The notes beneath the pieces are model-generated. The model was given only the letters and a program-made list of their open reading frames with translations. It was not told the DNA's origin and did no database searches. Of a DNA stretch of 64,000 nt, positions 54,335-63,788 are shown piece by piece. Source of the stretch: LMUY01 sp965198565 (GTDB taxonomy: Bacteria > Pseudomonadota > Alphaproteobacteria > Acetobacterales > Acetobacteraceae); NCBI GenBank assembly GCA_965198565.1, contig OZ240665.1:4605959-4669958 (forward strand), read 5' to 3'. The position numbers were made by a program, and so were the translations under genes. Positions within the stretch are counted from its first letter, which is position 1. Each line of letters starts with the position of its first letter.

Positions 54335-55597
54335 ATGCAAAATACTTATGCTGCAGACCTGGCTATGTATCCGGCGCATGCATCGGGCGAGCCGGAACAA
54401 CTGACGGCGAGCCGTCTGGTTGAGGAGCTTACCTCGCTGCGTCCGTGGTTGCGCGGCATGCAAAGCGAGACGGAGCGGCAGCGCCGCGTTCCGCAGGAAA
54501 CTGTTGAGCGTTTGGATGCGATAGGCCTGTATTCTTTGACAACCCCTCCGCGGTTTGGCGGAGCTGATTTTTCGGCCAGAGAGCTGTTTCGTATTTACGA
54601 GGCTCTCGGATCCGGCTGTGGAGCCACATCATGGACAGTATGGGCCTCCACAGGGGGCAATATGTGGAGCGCGGCCTTTCCGGAGCAGGTTGTTAGGCCG
54701 ATTTTTGACGCTCCCTGGATTGGGAACCGGACCTGTGCTGTCGGGGGTAGTACACGGCGGATGGCTGGCACGGGGCGGAAGGTCGACGGCGGCTGGATGG
54801 TCAAGGGAAGCTGGTTCTTTGCGACTGGCAGCGCGCATGCTTCGCACGCGTATTTGGCGGTTTACCTCGACCAGACAGACGATACCAAGGTAGGCATGGT
54901 GCTTGTTCCGCAAGAGCAGTACGTGCGGCTTGATGATTGGGACGCGATGGGGCTGGCTGGTACTGGAAGTGCCACCATCGTCATCAAAGACGAACTCTTT
55001 ATCCCTGACGAGCGGTTTAGCTCACCGCAAATCCTAATGGAGCGGCTTACGGAACTGAAAGCCGAGGGCCTTGGACTGCGGCCGGGTGGCCTTAGCCGCT
55101 CGATATTGGTGGGCTGCGGCAATGCCGTTGGAATGGCAGAGCATGCCCTCGAGATATTCCTGCAGAGCATCGGGAAGAAGCCGATTGCGTACTCGCAATA
55201 TAGCCGGCAGCAGGATGCGCCGATTACGCATATAAACGTCGGTTATGTTCAGATGCAGATCAAGGCGGCACGCCGGGTCGCAGAAGCGGCACTTGATGAG
55301 CTCGACCGTATGTATGAGGAAGGAAGCGAAGCGACACTGGCTGATGGCGTCCGCTTCCATGCCGATACCGCATTCATTTGGGACACTTGTGCGACTGCAG
55401 TAGAGACGTTGTTCAAGGCGTCGGGGGCGTCTGCCATTGCCAAGAAGCAACCGCTTCAACTCGTGGCACGAAACTGCCGCGCCGGTAGCCTGCACGCTGT
55501 TCACAATATACAGACATGCATGGAAAATTACGGCCGGCAGTTGTGCGGCATTGAAACCAAGCTGACATCAGGCAACGTTCTGGAACGCGTGGAATAA
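54335..55597 (+). CDS. Acyl-CoA-dehydrogenase-fold flavoprotein, probably a flavin-dependent monooxygenase
   Basis: A 420-residue protein with the acyl-CoA dehydrogenase fold: N-terminal helical part (ETVERLDAIGLYSLTTPPRF), middle barrel (VDGGWMVKGSWFFATGSAHA, DDWDAMGLAGTGSATIVIKD), C-terminal helical part (QIKAARRVAEAALDELDRMY). The sequence GGADFSARELFRIYEALGSG and SGCGATSWTVWA resemble the HsaA/HpaB-like two-component monooxygenases more than true dehydrogenases. If so it needs a separate flavin reductase, and none is in the window. It is the nearest target gene to the FadR-type regulator. Confidence 0.8.
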   Translation: MQNTYAADLAMYPAHASGEPEQLTASRLVEELTSLRPWLRGMQSETERQRRVPQETVERLDAIGLYSLTTPPRFGGADFSARELFRIYEALGSGCGATSWTVWASTGGNMWSAAFPEQVVRPIFDAPWIGNRTCAVGGSTRRMAGTGRKVDGGWMVKGSWFFATGSAHASHAYLAVYLDQTDDTKVGMVLVPQEQYVRLDDWDAMGLAGTGSATIVIKDELFIPDERFSSPQILMERLTELKAEGLGLRPGGLSRSILVGCGNAVGMAEHALEIFLQSIGKKPIAYSQYSRQQDAPITHINVGYVQMQIKAARRVAEAALDELDRMYEEGSEATLADGVRFHADTAFIWDTCATAVETLFKASGASAIAKKQPLQLVARNCRAGSLHAVHNIQTCMENYGRQLCGIETKLTSGNVLERVE

Positions 55598-55645
55598 CGC
55601 TTGGTGCCGATGTATTATACTGGCCTGTGTAGATAACGAGTTTCG

Positions 55646-55725
55646 TCATTGCGAGGTGCACTTGCGACGTGGCGATCCGGGACAGCGCGCACGGTGCCGC
55701 CGGTCTGGATTGCCGCAGTCGGATT
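55646..55725. repeat. REP-like unit beginning CGTCATTGCGAG
   Basis: CGTCATTGCGAG begins the unit and TCTGGATTGCCGC ends it; CGCACGGTGC is shared with the unit near 43941. It lies just after the flavoprotein gene. Confidence 0.65.
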
Positions 55726-55823
55726 GCTTTGAAGATTAGACTATTCGCGAGTACATCGCCGGTATCGGGAGTGGAAAAATGCTGGTCTGACTATTCGGCC
55801 CAGGGACAATCCCTCTGACGAAT

Positions 55824-56219
55824 TTGGAGGGGCCGGCGACGGACTGGTCGATCAAGCTCCAAGCGCGAAGTGGCTGGGGTGAGGTGGAGACCAACGAGGT
55901 AGGTCGCTTCAAACGGCGGGTCGTGGACTTGATGGCGGACAAGATCGGGCTCTCGCTCGCAGAGGTCAAGGAGTTCTTGGCCGAGCTTCAATGGCTCATG
56001 CTCCAGACCCAGATGGAGGAATATCGCCGCTACTACGACAAGCGGCTGGTCTCGACCTCCAAAGCAGAGAGCTGTGTCGACGAGATCGCCAACGCGCGCA
56101 TGGGCAAGAACCAGCGCATGCGCTGGTCGTCACGCGGCGCTCATCGTGTCGCCGTGGTCAGAGTCCCTGTTCTGGATGGACGCCGCAGTTCGATGGTCAC
56201 TATCCCCTTGGCGGCGTAG
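55824..56219 (+). pseudogene. Transposase remnant with internal deletion, family uncertain
   Basis: The first part (WSIKLQARSGWGEVETNEVG, LSLAEVKEFLAELQWLMLQT, then EEYRRYYDKR) and the last part (SCVDEIANARMGKNQRMRWS, RGAHRVAVVRVPVLDGR) look like the two ends of one long transposase, possibly ISKra4-like. The central catalytic region is absent between about 56050 and 56075. The assignment to a transposase rests mainly on the closing motif RMGKNQRMRWS.RGAH. Confidence 0.6.
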
Positions 56220-56325
56220 CGGACCCAGCGGCAGCACCTGTTGCAGGGGTTCGCCGAGTTGCACGGCGTATCGGGTGCGAGTGTCTGCCCGGGTGAACGA
56301 ACCCACGAACTGAACAGGGAAACCC

Positions 56326-57096
56326 ATGTCAGTAATCCCAGGCAAGGTCGTTGCAATCACTGGCGCTAGCGGCGGGATCGGCAAGGCGACCGCGCTACTC
56401 CTCGCTGAACGCGGGGCAAAGCTTGTCCTCGGCGCACGCCGGACGGAACGCTTGGAGGCACTTGCGATCCGAGTCACCGCGGCAGGGGGCGAAGCCATCA
56501 ATGCCGGCACGGACGTGAAGCGGCGCGGAGACCTGACCGCCCTGGTAGCGCTGGCGCGTGAGCGGTTTGGCAAGCTCGATGTGTTCGTGAACAACGCCGG
56601 CATCGGGCCGATCTCGCTGCTTGACGATCTGCGTGTCGAGGAGTGGGAGGAGATGGTTGACACCAACGTCAAGGGCGTTCTGTATGGCATCGCCGCAGCC
56701 CTGCCGGTGTTCCGCGAGCAGGGATTCGGTCACTTCGTCAACATCGCCTCGACGGCCGGGCTAATTGTCCGCCCAACCATGGCGGTGTATGCCGGCACCA
56801 AGTTCGCCGTGCGCGCCATCTCCGAGGGCTTGCGCCAGGAAGCCGGGGAGAAGCTGCGCGTGACGGTCATCACGCCAGGCTTCGTCCACACCGACTTTGT
56901 TAGCGGCATCACGGATCCAGCCTTGCGCGGGCAGCTTGAAGCGTCACGCGATAAGTTCGCGATCACGCCGGATGCCATCGCCCGTGCCATCGCGTTCGCG
57001 ATCGAACAGCCGTCCGAGGTTGACGTGGGCGAGATCGTGATCCGCCCAACCGCGCAGGGATCGAACAGTCCCCCTACATGGGAGAGGAAACCATGA
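56326..57096 (+). CDS. Short-chain dehydrogenase/reductase
   Basis: A 256-residue classical SDR with TGASGGIGKATALLLAERGA (cofactor site), NNAG in DVFVNNAGIG, the catalytic Ser in NIASTAGL and the Tyr-Lys pair in YAGTKFAVRA. GARRTER after the second strand suggests NADP(H). The family core ends near IVIRPTAQ; the last residues (GSNSPPTWERKP) may derive from flanking DNA. Its substrate, probably an alcohol or ketone, is unknown. It stands alone between two transposase remnants. Confidence 0.9.
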   Translation: MSVIPGKVVAITGASGGIGKATALLLAERGAKLVLGARRTERLEALAIRVTAAGGEAINAGTDVKRRGDLTALVALARERFGKLDVFVNNAGIGPISLLDDLRVEEWEEMVDTNVKGVLYGIAAALPVFREQGFGHFVNIASTAGLIVRPTMAVYAGTKFAVRAISEGLRQEAGEKLRVTVITPGFVHTDFVSGITDPALRGQLEASRDKFAITPDAIARAIAFAIEQPSEVDVGEIVIRPTAQGSNSPPTWERKP

Positions 57097-57192
57097 AAGA
57101 ACAACCGGTAATACCAGTCATCCCCGGTGTTGACTCGGGTGTGATTTGGTGCGGCTCGTGCAACTCTGGTTCGGTTTTGGTCTGACCTGTTG

Positions 57193-57778
57193 GGTGGGCT
57201 GATGATGAACGGCATACGACTGGTGATCCGCGATGATCTCTCTGCGGCGGAGTTACGCAAGCGGGCGCGGCAGGAGACAGACCGTGCAGCGGCCGCGCGC
57301 ATGATGGCAATCGCCAACGCGTTGGAGGGTATGACGCGGGCCGAGGCGGCGCGGCTTGCTGGCATGGAGCGGCAGGCGCTGCGCGATGCTGTGGTGCGCT
57401 ACAATGCCGAGGGTTTGGACGGACTGCACGATCGACCGCGGCCCGGCAGCAAGCCTCGCCTGGACGATCAGCATATGGCGCAACTGCGGCAGATCGTGCT
57501 GGACGGCCCGGATGTAGAGAAGACGGGCTTGTCGGCCTGGACGTTGGCCGATCTCTGCGACGAGGTGAAGCGGCGTTGGGGGATCGGCTATCACGCAGCG
57601 CACATGTCCAAGCTGATGCGCAAGCTCGGGCTGTCGCGGCAGAAAGCTCGACCGTCGCACCCCAAGGCCGACCCGGCGGCGCGAGAAGCCTGGTCAAAAA
57701 GCGGCTCCAAGACGAGCTGGACTGCATCGCAGCGTATCCCTCTGCCGTGGGCCGTCTGGGTTTGAGCCTCCTGCCGCC
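57193..57778 (+). mobile_element. IS630-family remnant cut by IS66
   Basis: It holds the helix-turn-helix half of an IS630 transposase (MNGIRLVIRDDLSAAELRKR, EAARLAGMERQALRDAVVRY, GLDGLHDRPRPG). Near 57693 an AAAAA run lies at the usual frameshift site, after which KKRLQDELDCIAAYPS follows in the other frame. Everything beyond, including the DDE core, is lost at the IS66 left end at 57779. It is a different element from that at 20652. Confidence 0.82.
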
Positions 57779-57809
57779 GTAAGGAGCTCCTTAAGGCGGC
57801 CGTTGAGGT

Positions 57810-58226
57810 ATGCGGATGGATGGCGTGGTGGAGATCATCACCGGGCGAGAGCGTCGGCGGCGCTGGAGCCTGCAGGACAAGGTGCGGATCGTTGCTGAGA
57901 CCAACGAGCCGGGTTCGATGATCCGTGCCGTAGCCGCCCGGCATGGCGTCTGCGAGAGCCTGTTGTTCACGTGGCGTCGCCAGGCGCGTGAGGGCCTGCT
58001 GGGGCCGGCTGCGGAGAGCCCCGTGTTCGTGCCGGTGCAGGCTCTCACGTCGGCAAGCACGGCGGTCGCACCGCTTGATGAGAGATCGCGCCCGGCATCG
58101 GCATCGCGGTCCGTGGGTGCGCCTGGTCTGATCGAGATTGAGCTTGGCAACGGGCGTCAGGTCCGCGTCGGCAGCGATGTGAACCTGGCCGCCCTGCGGC
58201 GCGTGCTGGCGGCGTTGCGCGAGTGA
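57810..58226 (+). CDS. tnpA: IS66 accessory protein TnpA
   Basis: A 138-residue DNA-binding accessory protein. GRERRRRWSLQDKVRIVAET and AVAARHGVCESLLFTWRRQA form the helix-turn-helix; the closing IEIELGNGRQVRVGSDVNLA with LRRVLAAL is typical of IS66 TnpA. It overlaps the tnpB start by four bases. Unlike tnpC it is undamaged. Confidence 0.92.
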   Translation: MRMDGVVEIITGRERRRRWSLQDKVRIVAETNEPGSMIRAVAARHGVCESLLFTWRRQAREGLLGPAAESPVFVPVQALTSASTAVAPLDERSRPASASRSVGAPGLIEIELGNGRQVRVGSDVNLAALRRVLAALRE

Positions 58227-58570
58227 TCCCGATTGCCAGCAGCGTGCGGATATGGCTGGCGACGGGCCACACGGACATGCGCCGCGGTATGCCGGGTCTC
58301 GCGCTGCTCGTGCAGGAGGGGCTCGGCCGGGATCCGTTCGCGGGTGATGTCTTCGTCTTTCGGGGTCGCAGCGGATCGCTGTTGAAGGCGGTTTGGCACG
58401 ATGGCCTCGGCCTGTCGCTTTATGCCAAGCGTCTGGACCGCGGACGCTTCGTGTGGCCACAAACAGTGGATGGCGTGGTGGCGCTGACAGCCGGTCAGAT
58501 GAGCTATCTGCTCGAGGGGATCGACTGGCGCAACCCGCAGCAGACCTGGCGTCCGCAATCGGCAGGATAG
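58223..58570 (+). CDS. tnpB: IS66 accessory protein TnpB
   Basis: A 115-residue protein with the family pattern VRIWLATGHTDMRRGMPGLA, GDVFVFRGRSGSLLKAVWHD and GLSLYAKRLDRGRFVWP. It is required with TnpA and TnpC for IS66 transposition. Undamaged and coupled to tnpA (ATGA-type overlap, here GTGA). Confidence 0.92.
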   Translation: MIPIASSVRIWLATGHTDMRRGMPGLALLVQEGLGRDPFAGDVFVFRGRSGSLLKAVWHDGLGLSLYAKRLDRGRFVWPQTVDGVVALTAGQMSYLLEGIDWRNPQQTWRPQSAG

Positions 58571-60489
58571 CCGCCACGAGCTGCTGAAAACAGTACCACG
58601 GCGACCTGGTTCGTGATTCAATACCAGCATGGACGCCGAGCTTGCCGCCCTGCCGGATGATGTCGATGCGCTCAAGGCGGCCCTGCTGGCCGCCCGCGCC
58701 GAAACCGCTATCGCCCTGGCGGAGCAGTCCAGCAATCGGGCGCTGATCGCCCATCTCAAGCTGCAGATCGAGAAGCTTAACCGGGACCGCTTCGGCCCGC
58801 GCTCCGAGCGTACCGCCCGCCTGTTGGACCAGATGGAGCTGCAGCTCGAGGAGCTTGAGACCGCAGCCATCGAGGACGAACTGGCCGCGGAAACCGCTGC
58901 CGCCAAGACCACCACCGTGGCGGGCTTCACCCGCGCGCGTCCGGCCCGGCGCCCGTTCCCCGAGCACCTACCGCGCGAGCGCGTCGTCGTTCCCGGTCCA
59001 GTGGCCTGCGCCTGCTGCGGAAGCGCCCGCCTGTCCAAGTTGGGCGAGGACGTCACCGAGAGCCTTGAGACCATTCCCCGCACCTGGAAGGTCGTCCAGT
59101 ACGTGCGCGAGAAGTTCTCCTGCCGGGATTGCGAGCGCATCAGCCAGCCCCCGGCGCCGTTCCACGTGATCCCGCGGGGTTGGGCTGGCCCGAACCTGCT
59201 GGCCATGATCCTGTTCGAGAAGTTCGGACAGCATCAGCCTCTCAACCGCCAGGCCGAGCGCTATGCTCGCGAGGGCGTGCCGCTTAGCCTATCGACGTTG
59301 GCCGACCAGGTCGGCGCCTGCACGACGGTGCTGATGGATAGCGTCCGTGCTCGTGGTGGAATTTCGCTGACGTCGGCGGTGTAGGCGGAGGTGGTCATCG
59401 GATCGGCTGGCTAAGGTGGAGTTGCGAGGCTCTAACCTGAACCGACGAGGACCCGATGACCGAGGACAGACTACCGTTGGCCGAGCTGCTGGCGAAAGCC
59501 GGAGATGGCGACTTCCTGCGCAGTGTGGCGGAGGCTGTGGTGCAGTTGCTGATGGAGACGGACGTAGAGGGGCTGATCGGCGCCGGACGGCACGAGCGCA
59601 CGGCCGAGCGGGCGACCTATCGCAACGGCTACCGCGACCGGACGCTGGACACGCGGCTGGGCAGCCTGCAGCTCCGCATCCCCAAGCTGCGCCAGGGCAG
59701 CTACTTCCCGCCGTTTCTGGAGCCCCGCAAGACGTCCGAGAAGGCCCTGGTGGCGGTAATCCAGGAAGCGTGGATCGGCGGCGTGTCGACGCGGCGGGTG
59801 GATGACCTGGTGCAGGCGATGGGCCTGGCAGGGATCAGCAAGAGCACGGTGAGCAAGCTGTGCAAGGACATCGACGATCGGGTGAATGCCTTTCTCGAAC
59901 GCCCTCTTGTCGGCGATTGGCCTTATCTCTGGCTGGATGCCACCTACCTCAAGCAGCGTGAGGGTGGGCAGATCAGGACGGTGGCGGTGATAATCGCTGT
60001 GGCCGTGAACACCGAGGGCAAGCGCGAGATTGTTGGCCTGCACATCGGGCCTTCGGAGGCGGAGATGTTCTGGTCGACGTTCCTCAAGAGCCTGGTCAAG
60101 CGGGGCCTGCGCGGCACCAAGCTCGTCATCTCAGACGCGCACGAAGGCCTGAAGGCTGCGATCCGCCGGGTGCTGGGCTCCACGTGGCAAAGATGCCGCG
60201 TTCACTGGATGCGCAATGCACAGGCCTACGTGCCGAAAGGCCAGCAGAACATGGTATCGGCCGCTCTTCGCCAGGCATTCACCCAGTTGGACCATCAGAA
60301 CGCCACCCAGACCATGCGTCACGTCGCCGACCAACTCCGCGACAAATGGCCGAAGCTCGGTGCGTTCATCGACGAGAGCGAGGCCGACGTGCTGGCCTAC
60401 ATGAACTTCCCCGCCCAGCACCGGGTGAAGATCCACAGCACCAACCCGATCGAACGGCTTAACAAGGAGGTCAAACGCCGGGCTGCGCA

Positions 60490-60563
60490 TTCCGACGATT
60501 GCAGCCATCGATTCCGATCGAAACCAGCCACCTGTTCCGATCGAAGCCAGCCGGGCTTTCCGA
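60490..60563. repeat. IS21 left-end repeats
   Basis: TTCCGA recurs at 60490, 60512, 60535 and 60558, each followed by CAGCC-like bases, with a period of 22-23 bp. These are the multiple terminal repeats bound by the IS21 transposase. Confidence 0.85.
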
Positions 60564-60610
60564 TGATCCCAGCCGGGTAGCAGTGCGTGTCGCGAGCGGG
60601 TGAAGAAGGG

Positions 60611-61372
60611 CTACTGGACGGCGGCTTCGTCAAGTCTAGCTTTGGCGGCGCGCAGCTTGCGCATGCTCTCTCCTTTCAGCTCGAGGCGGTGTGCGCCGTG
60701 CACCAGCCGGTCCAGCACGGCGTCGGCGATGGTGGGATTTCCGATGTGCTCGTGCCAGAGTTCGACCGGCACCTGGCTAGTGACGATGGTGGACGCGCGG
60801 TCGTGCCGGTCGTCGACGATCTCCATCAGGTCGCGCCGCTGCTCGGCATTGAGCGGCGTGATCGCCCAATCATCCAGGATCAGCAGCTGCACCCGGGCGA
60901 GGCTTTTCAGCGTGCGGGCATAGCGTCCGTCGCCGCGGGCGATGCCGAGCCCTTCCAGCAGTCGCGGCACCCGCTGATACAGCACGGAGCGGTTGTCGCG
61001 GCAGGCTCGGTGCCCCAGGGCGCAGGACAACCAGGTCTTGCCGGTGCCGGTCGGCCCGGTGACCAGCAGGTCCTGGTGGCGCTCGATCCACTCGCCGCTT
61101 GTCAGCTTCTGGAACAGGCTGCGATCGAGACCGCGGGCGGCACGATGGTCGACATCCTCTGGCGTTGCCTGCTGGCGTAGGCCGGCGAACCGCAGCCGGG
61201 TAGCCAGCCGCTTGGTGTCGCGCTCCAGCGCCTCACGCTCGACCAGCATGGCCAGGCGGTCCTCGAAGCCGAGATCGGCGGCGTCGGGATGCCGTCGCTG
61301 CTCCTCGAGCGCCCTGGCCATGCCGGCGAGGCCGAGCTCGCGCAGGCGGTCCGTGGTGGGATGCGTCAACAT
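60611..61372 (-). CDS. istB: IS21 helper ATPase IstB
   Basis: A 253-residue AAA+ ATPase related to DnaC that directs the IstA transposase to its target. TTDRLRELGLAGMARALEEQ begins the protein; Walker A is LLVTGPTGTGKTWLSCAL, Walker B LLILDDWAITPL, and sensor-region VTSQVPVELWHEHI follows. ATG 61372 is chosen; an upstream in-frame extension to 61513 lies inside istA. The two genes are separated by about ten bases and form one operon. Confidence 0.95.
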   Translation of the reverse strand: MLTHPTTDRLRELGLAGMARALEEQRRHPDAADLGFEDRLAMLVEREALERDTKRLATRLRFAGLRQQATPEDVDHRAARGLDRSLFQKLTSGEWIERHQDLLVTGPTGTGKTWLSCALGHRACRDNRSVLYQRVPRLLEGLGIARGDGRYARTLKSLARVQLLILDDWAITPLNAEQRRDLMEIVDDRHDRASTIVTSQVPVELWHEHIGNPTIADAVLDRLVHGAHRLELKGESMRKLRAAKARLDEAAVQ

Positions 61373-61382
61373 GGTGTGCTCC

Positions 61383-62924
61383 TCAATGGTAGTAGCCGCT
61401 GCCGCGGATGTTCTCGTGCTGGACGGGCAGCTCGTCCGGCACGGGTTCGGGGCGGTAGGCCCGGTCCAGTCCGTTGCGCAGGATCGACTGCACGGAGCCG
61501 TAGGTCCGCGCACCGATGTCCATGCCGCGCTGGCAGGCCGCCTCCAGCCGCTCAGGGCCGTAGCCTCGCACCAGACGCAGGATGCCGAGGCAGGCGCGGA
61601 AGCCCTGCTCGGGATGCGGCTTGGCGGCCAGGATGCGCTCCACCAGGGCGATGGTGGACGGCCCGATCGCCTCGGCCTCGCGCAGCAGCCGCGTCGGCGT
61701 CCACTCGGCGTGGCGGCGGTGCGCGCTCGGCATGTGCTCGGCGATCGTGGTGTGCCGGTGCTGCCGCGGATTGCGGACGTGGCAGGCGACGCGGTTGTTC
61801 TGGTGATACAGATCGATGGTCTGGTCGGTGATGCGGGCCTCGATCACCTCGCGCATCAGCCGGTACGGCACCGAGTAGAAGTGGCCGTAGACCTCGACGT
61901 GGTAGTCCAACCCCGCCCGGCAGCGCTTCCACTCCGCGTAGGCATACGGCTCGGCGGGCATGTCCAGCAGGGCGCCGGACTCGATCGCCTCGAACAGCGC
62001 ACGGCGGGTGGTGCCCAGATGGCGCATCGGCCGGTTGTTCAGGTCGATGGTCAGCTCGCGGATCGCGCCGTTCAGCTCCGCCAGGGAGAAGAACCGGCGG
62101 TTGCGCAGCCGGGCTAAGATCCAGCGCTGCACGACCTGCACGGCGACCTCGACCTTGGCCTTGTCACGCGGCTTGCGCACCCGGGCGGGCAGGATCGCCG
62201 TGCCGTAATGGGTGGCCATGTCCTGGTAGGTCCGGCTGATCCCCGGCTCGTAGCGGCTGGACGCGGTGACGCCGGCCTTGAGATTGTCGCACACGATCTG
62301 CCGCGCCACCCCGCCGAAGCTGGCGAACGCGCCGACGTGGCAGCCGATCCAGTCCGGTAGCGACTGCGTCCAGCGTGCCTCGGCGTAGGTGTAGTTGGAC
62401 GCGCCGAGCACCGCCACGAACACCTGCGCCCGCCTGACCTCGCCCGTGGCGCCGTCGATTACCTCCGCCGTCTGCCCGGCGTAGTCGACGAACATCCGCT
62501 CACCGGCCGGGTGGGTCTGCCGCATGGTCGGTGACAAACGGCCGCGCCAGGCGGCGTGCAGGTCGCAGAACCGGCTGTAGCCATACCCATCCTGTTGCCC
62601 GGCCCGGTACTCCTCCCACAGCAGCAGGAGGGTCACGCCGGGCTTGCGCAGCTCCGCGTGGATGCGCGGCCAGTCCGGCTGCGGCCGCAGCGCCTCCGTC
62701 GGCGTGAACGGCGGGGTGAACAGCTTGCGCTCCAGTGCCACGTCGTCGAGCGCCGGCGGCACCGGCCAGGTGATGCCCACCACGGCAGCACGGCGCAGAT
62801 ACTCGGCCACCGTGTAGCGGCTGACGCCGACCATGGCCGCGATCTGGTGCCCGCTGTGGCCGCAGACGTGTTTAAGGCGAAGGACTTCTCGAACCTGACG
62901 CATTGGCAGTCTCTGGCCTGGCAT
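61383..62924 (-). CDS. istA: IS21 transposase IstA
   Basis: A 513-residue DDE transposase. The N-terminal helix-turn-helix is MRQVREVLRLKHVCGHSGHQ and IAAMVGVSRYTVAEYLRRAA. The catalytic domain has the first Asp in ERMFVDYAGQTAEVIDG, the second in IVCDNLKAGV and the Glu in KPRDKAKVEVAVQVVQRWIL. VEVYGHFYSVPYRLM marks the C-terminal domain. ATG 62924 or 62903 could be the start. No frameshift or stop is present, so this element is potentially active. Confidence 0.95.
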   Translation of the reverse strand: MPGQRLPMRQVREVLRLKHVCGHSGHQIAAMVGVSRYTVAEYLRRAAVVGITWPVPPALDDVALERKLFTPPFTPTEALRPQPDWPRIHAELRKPGVTLLLLWEEYRAGQQDGYGYSRFCDLHAAWRGRLSPTMRQTHPAGERMFVDYAGQTAEVIDGATGEVRRAQVFVAVLGASNYTYAEARWTQSLPDWIGCHVGAFASFGGVARQIVCDNLKAGVTASSRYEPGISRTYQDMATHYGTAILPARVRKPRDKAKVEVAVQVVQRWILARLRNRRFFSLAELNGAIRELTIDLNNRPMRHLGTTRRALFEAIESGALLDMPAEPYAYAEWKRCRAGLDYHVEVYGHFYSVPYRLMREVIEARITDQTIDLYHQNNRVACHVRNPRQHRHTTIAEHMPSAHRRHAEWTPTRLLREAEAIGPSTIALVERILAAKPHPEQGFRACLGILRLVRGYGPERLEAACQRGMDIGARTYGSVQSILRNGLDRAYRPEPVPDELPVQHENIRGSGYYH

Positions 62925-63019
62925 GGCGCTCCCCGAATTGCAGGAGAGACACCGTGCCGTCGGTGGATGACTGCTCGCGAACCGCGCCGCCGCCCGCCCC
63001 TCAGGGGTGGCTGGGATGC

Positions 63020-63101
63020 ATCGGAATCAGTGGCTGGCTTCCGTCGGAATCACCGGCTGGAATGGATCGGAATCGCCGGCTGGTTTGCGTCGGAATACGC
63101 A
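63020..63101. repeat. IS21 right-end repeats
   Basis: TCGGAAT recurs at 63021, 63044, 63067 and 63090 with an exact 23-bp period, most followed by CA or CG and GGCTGG. They mirror the left-end set. Confidence 0.88.
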
Positions 63102-63788
63102 CCGGGCCGACGTCGTCGGCATCTTTCCAAACGAGGGCGCTATCATCAGGCTGATTGGCGCGGTGCTGCTGGAGGCCAACGACGAGTGGCAACTCCAGCA
63201 CCGCTACATGCAGACCGAGGCCATGGCCGAACTCATACCGCCGACTATCGACGCTATACCCAATGAGATCGCCACCATAGCCGCCTGACCAATGGCCACC
63301 TCAACTACACCGGATTTTACACCAGCTTGACGGACGCAATCTGCTGATGCCGTTGTTTCTTCGTTTGGAGGCCCATGTCACCACCGTGCCCGTGCTGGCG
63401 CGTGGCAAGACCGATATTGCCCGGCTCTGGACCTACGTGCGCGATGACCGGCCGTTCGGCGGACCGGCACCGCCAGGGGCGGTGTTCTACTACTCGCGCG
63501 ACCGCGGTGGCGAGCATCCGCAAAGCCACCTGGCAGGATATGCCGGGCTGCTGCAGGCCGACGCCTATGGCGGCTACGGCAAGCTCTACGAGCCCGGACG
63601 CAAGCCCGGACCGATCCTGGAAGCCGCATGTTGGGCCCATGCCCGGCGAAAGTTCTTCGTGCTGGCCGACATCGCAGGCAGCGCGCGCCGGGCGGCGCAG
63701 GGCAAGGCTCCGGCAGTGCTGTCGCCGATCTGCCTGGAGACCGTGCAGCGCATCGACGCCTTGTTCGACATCGAGCGTGACATCAACG

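Larger units (their letters stand above)
60484..63101 (-). mobile_element. IS21-family element (intact)
   Basis: The element runs from TGCGCATTCCGA to TCGGAATACGCA and is 2,618 bp. CCGGGC on both sides (60478-60483, 63102-63107) is a perfect 6-bp target duplication. istA and istB are intact. Confidence 0.95.
59456..63288 (+). pseudogene. IS256-family transposase interrupted by IS21
   Basis: Residues from the start through NPIERLNKEVKRR are present up to 60483, with both catalytic Asp motifs and the Glu. IS21 then interrupts. The last ~60 residues (DVVGIFPNEGAIIRLIGAVL, MAELIPPTIDAIPNEIATI) follow from 63108 to TGA 63288. Removing IS21 and one CCGGGC restores the exact reading frame of copy 1. 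Confidence 0.95.
59337..63341 (+). mobile_element. IS256-family element, copy 3, carrying a nested IS21
   Basis: The left end is GATAGCGTCC and the right end, on the other strand, GATTGCGTCC. TGCTGATG flanks both sides (59329-59336 and 63342-63349) as a perfect 8-bp target duplication. Subtracting the IS21 and its 6-bp duplication leaves 1,381 bp, the same as copy 1. Confidence 0.95.
57779..63788 (+). mobile_element. IS66-family element 1, carrying nested IS256 and IS21
   Basis: The left end is GTAAGGAGCTCC, with the GTAAG start common in IS66 ends. tnpA, tnpB and tnpC follow. tnpC is split by IS256 copy 3 and then cut off at 63788, where the end of a second, inverted IS66 begins. Without the nested elements about 2.0 kb of IS66 is left. 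Confidence 0.8.
58629..63788 (+). pseudogene. tnpC: IS66 transposase TnpC, split and with a deleted catalytic segment
   Basis: The N-terminal part (58629-59336) has the coiled coil, the zinc-finger-like ACACCGSARLSKLGEDV and FSCRDCERI, and GWAGPNLLAMILFEKFGQHQ. IS256 copy 3 interrupts it after CTTVLM; coding resumes at 63350 (PLFLRLEAHV). There the family reads a segment of about ten residues ending in DD before TTVPVLARGKTDIARLW, but here HV is joined directly to TTVPVL, so the first catalytic Asp is gone. The protein then runs to FDIERDIN at 63788, where another IS66 end begins. Inactive in three ways. Confidence 0.88.
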
